Shown: in pieces, positions 7,661 to 10,835 of the stretch | How the letters are laid out: the number at the start of each line of letters is the position of its first letter | How positions within the stretch are numbered: the first letter of the stretch is position 1 | Source of the DNA: Euperipatoides rowelli | Taxonomy: Eukaryota; Onychophora; Udeonychophora; Euonychophora; Peripatopsidae | DNA: 10,835 bases | NCBI GenBank assembly: GCA_003024985.2 | Contig: PXIH01S0009713.1 | Direction: 5' to 3' (one strand) | The notes under the pieces: generated by a model | What the model saw: only the letters and a program-made list of their open reading frames with translations | The model's database searches: none | Told to the model about the DNA's origin: nothing | Program-made: the position numbers and the translations under genes

Positions 7661-8175
7661 AATTGGAACAATTGGAGCTGCCCAGCTGGTGTATTTAATC
7701 GAACAGAATATACCTTGTTTTTGTAGCTTCTCTAATTCCTGTTCAATGTTTGGTACCAAAGTGTAAGGTAAGGGACTGTGTTTGCAGAGCCTAGGAATGG
7801 CATTCTTTTTTACATAAATAGTTGCGACATGACCCTCAATGCATCCTAGATCCTTAGAGAAGAGTTCTTGATACTCTTCCAAGAGTTTTTTTAATTGATA
7901 GTGGTGAGACTCTATCGAATTGACAGTAGGTTGTTCATTTAATAATTTGGTTAGGATCCCTAACGGCTTGAACCACATGCATCCCAGAAAAGTATAATTT
8001 CCTTGCTTGGTCACAAACAGTTCTAAGTTGTTTGCAAGGAGATTATTGTGAGTAACGTTCACATGACAAACTCCTAACGGTTTGATACAATGTTCAAAGG
8101 CTTGTAAGATTACTGAAGTACTTTTTAATTTACTTTCTGGCCAGTATTTATAAAAAATAGATTTTGGCAGGATTG
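7610..8175 (-). pseudogene. Protease C-terminal part and N-terminal reverse transcriptase
   Basis: One open frame covers the end of the protease and the entry to RT. ILPKSIFYKYWPESKLK follows the protease active-site segment. FLGCMW near 7990 corresponds to the family LLGRDW motif, altered. LLEEYQELFSKDLGCI and WAAPIVPIAKK (7664-7684) are classical RT N-terminal landmarks. The frame then fails at 7610 just before the RT palm. Residues encoded above 8176 (up to 8248) come from the inserted sequence beyond the N and are not part of this protein. The first 166 bp (8010-8175) are duplicated exactly at 8666-8831. Confidence 0.85.
8010..8175 (-). repeat. 166-bp exact direct repeat, copy 1 (ends at N)
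   Basis: From GTCACAAACAG to GGCAGGATTG this is identical to 8666-8831. Identity across 166 bp is out of keeping with the ~7% LTR divergence and heavy decay elsewhere, so the duplication is recent or artificial. Confidence 0.9.
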
Positions 8176-8176
8176 N
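8176..8176. other. Single N at the end of the 166-bp duplicated block (contig join)
   Basis: The N separates protease-coding sequence from an unrelated repeat. The coding sequence continues correctly only after the second duplicate copy, at 8832. Confidence 0.7.
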
Positions 8177-8331
8177 TTGAGAAAAACCGACTCGCAATTT
8201 TCTGCCCAAACTTAGTAGTTTTCTATTTTCCTTGCAGCGAGAAAACAATTTTAGCTAGATTGAAAATAATTTGCTTACATCACATCTATATAATGTCTTT
8301 TATAATTTGAACCAAAAAAAAAGTATATGCT
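8177..8331 (+). repeat. Dispersed ~154-bp repeat, copy 1
   Basis: TTGAGAAAAACCGAC through CAATTTTCTGCCCAAACTTA to AAAGTATATGCT matches 10682-10835 at roughly 85-90% by eye. It begins right at the N and lacks its own left boundary. The family is not recognised. Confidence 0.85.
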
Positions 8332-8665
8332 GCCATAAGAAAATCTTTCGTAAAAGCTAAGTAAACTTTCATATATTTTTTTATTTTTTTTTATTTTTTA
8401 GCCCGATAAAGTTAGAATCCGTCAACCCTTTATGTAATACTTTTGTGTATAACTTCACTAAAAGGATTTGTCTATAAATAAATAATCATTGCGTAGAAGC
8501 AAACAATGGTTTTGGAAGACGCTAAGTGAAATTAAATATCATTATTACATTTTTTTTTTTTCAATTTCAATCAATCAGTATTTAGCATCAAATAATAATA
8601 ACAGTATAATAATTAGCAGCTAAAGACTAGTAATTTTTTTTTTAGTAATTTTTAGACAGTAATTT
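8332..8665. other. Remainder of the foreign insert in the protease region
   Basis: A+T-rich DNA with long T runs and no coding sequence. It probably continues the dispersed repeat that begins at 8177, but the window ends before the second copy can be compared. Confidence 0.5.
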
Positions 8666-8831
8666 GTCACAAACAGTTCTAAGTTGTTTGCAAGGAGATT
8701 ATTGTGAGTAACGTTCACATGACAAACTCCTAACGGTTTGATACAATGTTCAAAGGCTTGTAAGATTACTGAAGTACTTTTTAATTTACTTTCTGGCCAG
8801 TATTTATAAAAAATAGATTTTGGCAGGATTG
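8666..8831 (-). repeat. 166-bp exact direct repeat, copy 2
   Basis: Identical to 8010-8175. This copy is continuous upstream (higher coordinates) with the protease active-site region, whereas copy 1 is continuous downstream with RT. The element's real sequence runs through a single copy. Confidence 0.9.
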
Positions 8832-8865
8832 TCACCTTGGTGCTGGTGTCCAACTCAAAATGAAT
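8666..8865 (-). pseudogene. Aspartic protease active-site segment
   Basis: FELDTSTKVTILPKSIF corresponds to the retroelement aspartic protease that cleaves the Gag-Pol polyprotein. The DTST tetrad (8839-8850) sits where the family usually has DTG-A/S, so the key Gly is replaced by Ser. The same frame continues upstream into the zinc-knuckle segment but is separated from it by a TGA at 8866-8868. The frame is lost below 8666 where the foreign insert begins. The first residue of the open stretch is encoded by TTG within the polyprotein, so there is no separate start codon. Confidence 0.8.
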
Positions 8866-9180
8866 TCATTTGTTCTTGACCAATAGGTTGACTATTATAG
8901 GTTTGCGACACCCTTGTATAGAATTTACCGTCACATTTGAGGTAATTGCAACCTCATTTTCTATATCTTCAGTAGCTTCTAAAATTTCAGTGACAACTCG
9001 TATCCTTCTGGGATTTTTGTTGTTGAAGGTTCTATTATAAGAGCTTCTACAGATGCTTCTGATGTGTCCAGTCCTTCTGCAGTTGAAACACATCGCATCT
9101 TTAAATTTGCAAAGTTTAAAATCGTGGTTGGCCCCACAGTTTTTAACAAGGAAACAAGTTTCCTCTCTTAGCAGTAGCAT
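8866..9180 (-). pseudogene. Gag nucleocapsid with CCHC zinc knuckle
   Basis: The RNA-binding part of Gag. A complete zinc knuckle C-FN-C-RRTG-H-IRSI-C (CX2CX4HX4C) lies at 9049-9090. Upstream, Cys and His residues in CFLVKNCGANHDFKLC resemble a degenerate first knuckle, as in Mag-type Gags which usually carry two. After the knuckle come a basic stretch (NNKNPRRIR) and SIQGCRKPIIVNLLVKNK, leading in frame to the protease. The segment closes at TGA 8866-8868. Upstream, a one-base frame change near 9170 separates it from the capsid part. Confidence 0.85.
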
Positions 9181-9758
9181 TAAGATTTTCTATGGCAGTT
9201 TTTTTAATAACAAACGTACCCTTAATAGTTGGTGTTATATATCCCTGTAAAACAAGACTACTCTTGCTTGCCAATTCAGCAACTATAGCAATCTATATAG
9301 TAGTTTCAAAACTAACTACATCAGTTTCCATCAACAATCTTTTTTGGATACTCATGTCATGCACACCATAAATCAACTGATCCACTAAGAAAAAATTTTG
9401 TTTCTCTTTCAGTTCACAATTAACTGCTAACTTTTTTAATTCTGCAGCATATTCAGACACAGTTTCAAATTCTTTCTGTTTCCTTTTTTCAAGGAAAAAC
9501 ACTTTACCCTAGCTAAAGGTTAGGGCAATAATGTCGTTCTAAAATGGTAAAAATTTCCTCTAGATTTTTCTCTTCTGGGTTATCAGGAGCTACTAAATCA
9601 CATATAACAAGTTAAAGGTTTCTGTGCCTAACAAAGTCAAAACGGTTGCGATCTTCACATCTTCAATTTTTTTTTGCCTTCAAAAATAAATTAATCTGCT
9701 GCTGGTATCTAGGCCAAGTCATACGAGACTGATCAAAACTGTCAATTTTAGAATCCAT
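9181..9758 (-). pseudogene. Gag capsid-like region, broken
   Basis: The structural protein of the virus-like particle. The probable original start is the ATG at 9756-9758, giving MDSKIDSFDQSRMTWPRYQ. A frame change at the A-run near 9672 leads to the IATVLTLLGTETFNLL reading. Another shift gives CDLVAPDNPEEKNLEEIF and LERHY, then FFLEKRKQKEFETVSEYAAE and QLIYGVHDMSIQKRLLMET, ending at TAG 9293-9295. This follows the Mag-type Gag pattern closely (WxxYxxR at the front, RKQ..ESVSEY.AELK in the middle). Three or more lesions make it non-functional. Confidence 0.8.
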
Positions 9759-9793
9759 AATGAGAAAAACAAAGTATCAGTTACACAATTTAA

Positions 9794-9811
9794 CTGTAAA
9801 ATTTGTTGCCA
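9794..9811 (-). other. Primer-binding site
   Basis: On the minus strand TGGCAACAAATTTTACAG begins three bases after the 5' LTR end. TGG is expected from pairing with a tRNA CCA end, but the priming tRNA cannot be named from this. Confidence 0.6.
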
Positions 9812-9814
9812 GTT

Positions 9815-10021
9815 TATTATGTCTCTCAGAATAAGTCAGACAACATAATAGGGATTAAAAACTTTTAATAACCTTTAGATACAGACTACTTCAAGCCTAA
9901 ACATTAACCAAGTTCTAAACTACACATATAATCTAACAATATAACAGTGAATTAGCTGCTGCTAAAGCTAGAGTTCTTTCGATTGTTATAAGAATCTCAT
10001 AATCAATCTCAATACATTACA
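9815..10021 (-). repeat. 5' LTR (right copy)
   Basis: This 207-bp LTR pairs with 5664-5882. In transcription order it starts TGTAATGTATTGAG at 10021 and ends GAGACATAATA at 9815, then the primer-binding site. It should carry the element's promoter, but no convincing core promoter was recognised. Confidence 0.85.
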
Positions 10022-10026
10022 GATAG
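10022..10026 (+). repeat. Target-site duplication GATAG, right
   Basis: It matches GATAG at 5659-5663; host repeat copy 2 resumes here as GATAGAAACAAACTTT. Confidence 0.75.
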
Positions 10027-10169
10027 AAACAAACTTTATATATATTTCTTATTTCATTTTTTGTAAGGAATTCAAAAATTCAAATTAAAAAAAAATCCAA
10101 CAAATTAATATTTTAAATAATGTCGGTAATAAACGCAATTGATTAGTATAGTCAATCGCATGACACATC
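10022..10169 (+). repeat. ~190-bp tandem repeat, copy 2 (right part)
   Basis: It matches 5470-5629 with small indels: TTTTTTGTAAGGAATTCAAA, AATGTCGGTAATAAACGCAA and CATGACACATC all recur. The left 13 bases of this copy are at 5651-5663, beyond the LTR element. It stops at the N (10170), where copy 1 would read GGAATAAAT. The minus-strand open frame at 10085-10333 crosses this repeat and the N and is not a gene. Confidence 0.8.
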
Positions 10170-10170
10170 N
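10170..10170. other. Single N at the edge of the tandem repeat (contig join)
   Basis: The N falls exactly where copy 2 stops matching copy 1, so sequence on its right may not be the true continuation. Confidence 0.6.
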
Positions 10171-10348
10171 CCTTAAATTCAAAAATTTGATAAATATGGT
10201 AGCCTATACCAAAGGCATAATTATCCTTTGCATATTCATGTAAACCATTTAAAAACATTTTTTCTTCATTTCTAAACGAAATTAAAAAAAAAAACGATTT
10301 TTTTTTTTGGGTGTGTGGAGTGGTGGTATCCACATTTTCGGAAAATAG

Positions 10349-10363
10349 GTGGAGTGGAAAGGG
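10349..10363 (-). repeat. Right terminal inverted repeat (15 bp)
   Basis: GTGGAGTGGAAAGGG, reverse complement of 4937-4951, followed by TTAA at 10364-10367. Confidence 0.8.
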
Positions 10364-10367
10364 TTAA
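10364..10367. repeat. TTAA target-site duplication, right
   Basis: It partners the TTAA at 4933-4936. Confidence 0.75.
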
Positions 10368-10647
10368 AGCATTATTTAATTTATTGTACTTGCTCCAGCT
10401 CTAATAGTGTATCTTCTATCCCATTATAGTTTTCTTAACCCGTTTTAGACTAGATCTACTGTATTACTTGAATAAGCCCCTAGTGGTAATTGTTTAAAAC
10501 TGCAGTTTAGTTACAGTATGTGTGCCTAAAAAAAAAAAAAAATTAATTTGTTTGCCTTTCCAACATAATCTTTACAAGCCCAACTTAGAAAAGCGTCGTC
10601 CAAAGTACTTATCTTCAAAAACCAGAAATAGCATTAACACTCATTGG
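10368..10647. other. A+T-rich non-coding stretch
   Basis: No gene supported. The plus-strand open frame at 10522-10764 begins in a poly-A run and ends inside the dispersed repeat, with no recognisable motif. Confidence 0.5.
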
Positions 10648-10712
10648 ACCGACATCGCAATTTTCTGCCTGTTAGTAATGTTTGAGAAAAACCGACGTCA
10701 CAATTTTCTGCC
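10648..10712 (+). repeat. Two 22-bp repeats, period 43 bp
   Basis: ACCGACATCGCAATTTTCTGCC at 10648-10669 and ACCGACGTCACAATTTTCTGCC at 10691-10712 differ at two positions. The same motif occurs once at 8186-8206. It looks like a subterminal or tandem motif of the dispersed repeat. Confidence 0.75.
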
Positions 10713-10835
10713 CAAACTTAGTAGTTTTATATTTTCCTTGCTGCAAGAAAACAATATTAGCTAGCTCGAAAATAATTTGCTTACGTCACATCTAGATGAC
10801 GTCTTTACCATTTGAATAAAAAAAAAGTATATGCT
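10682..10835 (+). repeat. Dispersed ~154-bp repeat, copy 2 (cut by window end)
   Basis: It matches 8177-8331. This copy holds a near-palindrome ACGTCA-CATCTAGA-TGACGT at 10783-10802, degraded in copy 1. The right end is beyond the window, so the family and full length stay unknown. Confidence 0.85.

Larger units (their letters stand above)
5664..10021 (-). mobile_element. Ty3/Gypsy LTR retrotransposon (Mag-type), decayed, minus strand
   Basis: A full set of landmarks is present: paired LTRs, GATAG target duplication, primer-binding site next to the right LTR, polypurine tract next to the left LTR, and Gag-protease-RT-RNase H relics in Ty3/Gypsy order reading toward lower coordinates. Protein motifs resemble the 'K02A2.6-like' elements widespread in arthropods. 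No envelope gene is visible. Many stops and frameshifts, loss of the integrase core, and diverged LTRs show it is long inactive. It sits in copy 2 of the ~190-bp repeat inside the piggyBac-like element, so it is younger than both. The total includes a 489-bp foreign or misassembled piece plus a 166-bp duplication. Confidence 0.88.
4937..10363. mobile_element. piggyBac-like non-autonomous element, split by an LTR retrotransposon
   Basis: Perfect 15-bp inverted termini CCCTTTCCACTCCAC (4937-4951; reverse complement at 10349-10363) lie immediately inside TTAA on both sides. Both ends carry further inward copies of the CACTCCA motif: GCACTCCA near 4987 on the left and GTGGAGTGG near 10316 on the right. 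They also carry short subterminal palindromes (CGGTACTATACCG near 4955; TTTTCGGAAAA near 10335). Once the LTR element is set aside, about 1.07 kb remains (4937-5663 plus 10027-10363). That is non-coding, A+T-rich, and contains a ~190-bp tandem repeat. No transposase is present, so movement would have needed one supplied in trans. The N at 10170 lies inside the right part, so the span relies on the assembly being right. Confidence 0.7.

Noticed and set aside
8177-8248. N-terminal 24 residues of the open frame reaching 8248
   Set aside because: They come from the foreign repeat beyond the N and are not part of the retrotransposon polyprotein.
9053-9250. Plus-strand 65-codon open frame
   Set aside because: Shadow of the Gag zinc-knuckle region on the opposite strand.
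5664-10021. Envelope gene that would make the element an errantivirus
   Set aside because: There is no space or sequence for an env ORF between the pol remnant and the polypurine tract.
5435-10169. Tandem repeats considered as a CRISPR array
   Set aside because: Units are ~190 bp, only two copies, no short repeat-spacer pattern; the context is eukaryotic transposon DNA.
10085-10333. Minus-strand 82-codon open frame
   Set aside because: Crosses the N at 10170 and joins a tandem repeat to the end of the piggyBac-like element; no protein similarity seen.
10522-10764. Plus-strand 80-codon open frame starting MPKKKKK
   Set aside because: The Lys run is a poly-A tract and the rest is the dispersed repeat; not a gene.

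Overview
The window looks like repeat-rich, non-coding DNA of a eukaryotic nuclear genome, probably an arthropod and most likely an insect. It is very A+T-rich, full of homopolymer runs, and holds decayed copies of element families common in insects: a CR1/Jockey-type LINE, a Ty3/Gypsy element of the Mag ('K02A2.6-like') type, and a piggyBac-type non-autonomous element. I see no intact host gene, tRNA, rRNA or CRISPR array. Three isolated N bases (1351, 8176, 10170) each lie at or inside a repeated sequence, so they are probably contig joins.

Region by region: 1-1500 holds a 5'-truncated, frameshifted LINE reverse transcriptase remnant on the minus strand. It is inserted into one unit of a ~147-bp repeat; an uninterrupted second unit lies next to it at 1356-1470. 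1500-4930 is mostly featureless A+T-rich DNA, with a striking 130-bp foldback (2196-2325), a flanking pair of ~20-bp inverted repeats, a possible LINE tail near 3081-3130, and a small G+C-rich island able to form competing stems (4451-4528).

4933-10367 is a nested structure. The outer layer is a piggyBac-like element: TTAA, 15-bp inverted termini CCCTTTCCACTCCAC, and no transposase. It contains two copies of a ~190-bp tandem repeat. In the second copy sits a minus-strand Ty3/Gypsy LTR retrotransposon (5664-10021) with a 5-bp GATAG target duplication, ~210-bp LTRs, a primer-binding site and a polypurine tract. In transcription order (falling coordinates) its relics are Gag, a CCHC zinc knuckle, an aspartic protease, reverse transcriptase, RNase H and the following pol linker. 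Stops and frameshifts break it throughout and the integrase core is missing. A 489-bp piece related to the right end of the window interrupts the protease region and is bounded by an exact 166-bp duplication and an N, so it may be an assembly artefact.

The right end (10368-10835) contains another copy of that dispersed repeat. Nothing here looks like a working multi-gene system. The interest is in the layered insertion history, the foldback, and the assembly joins.
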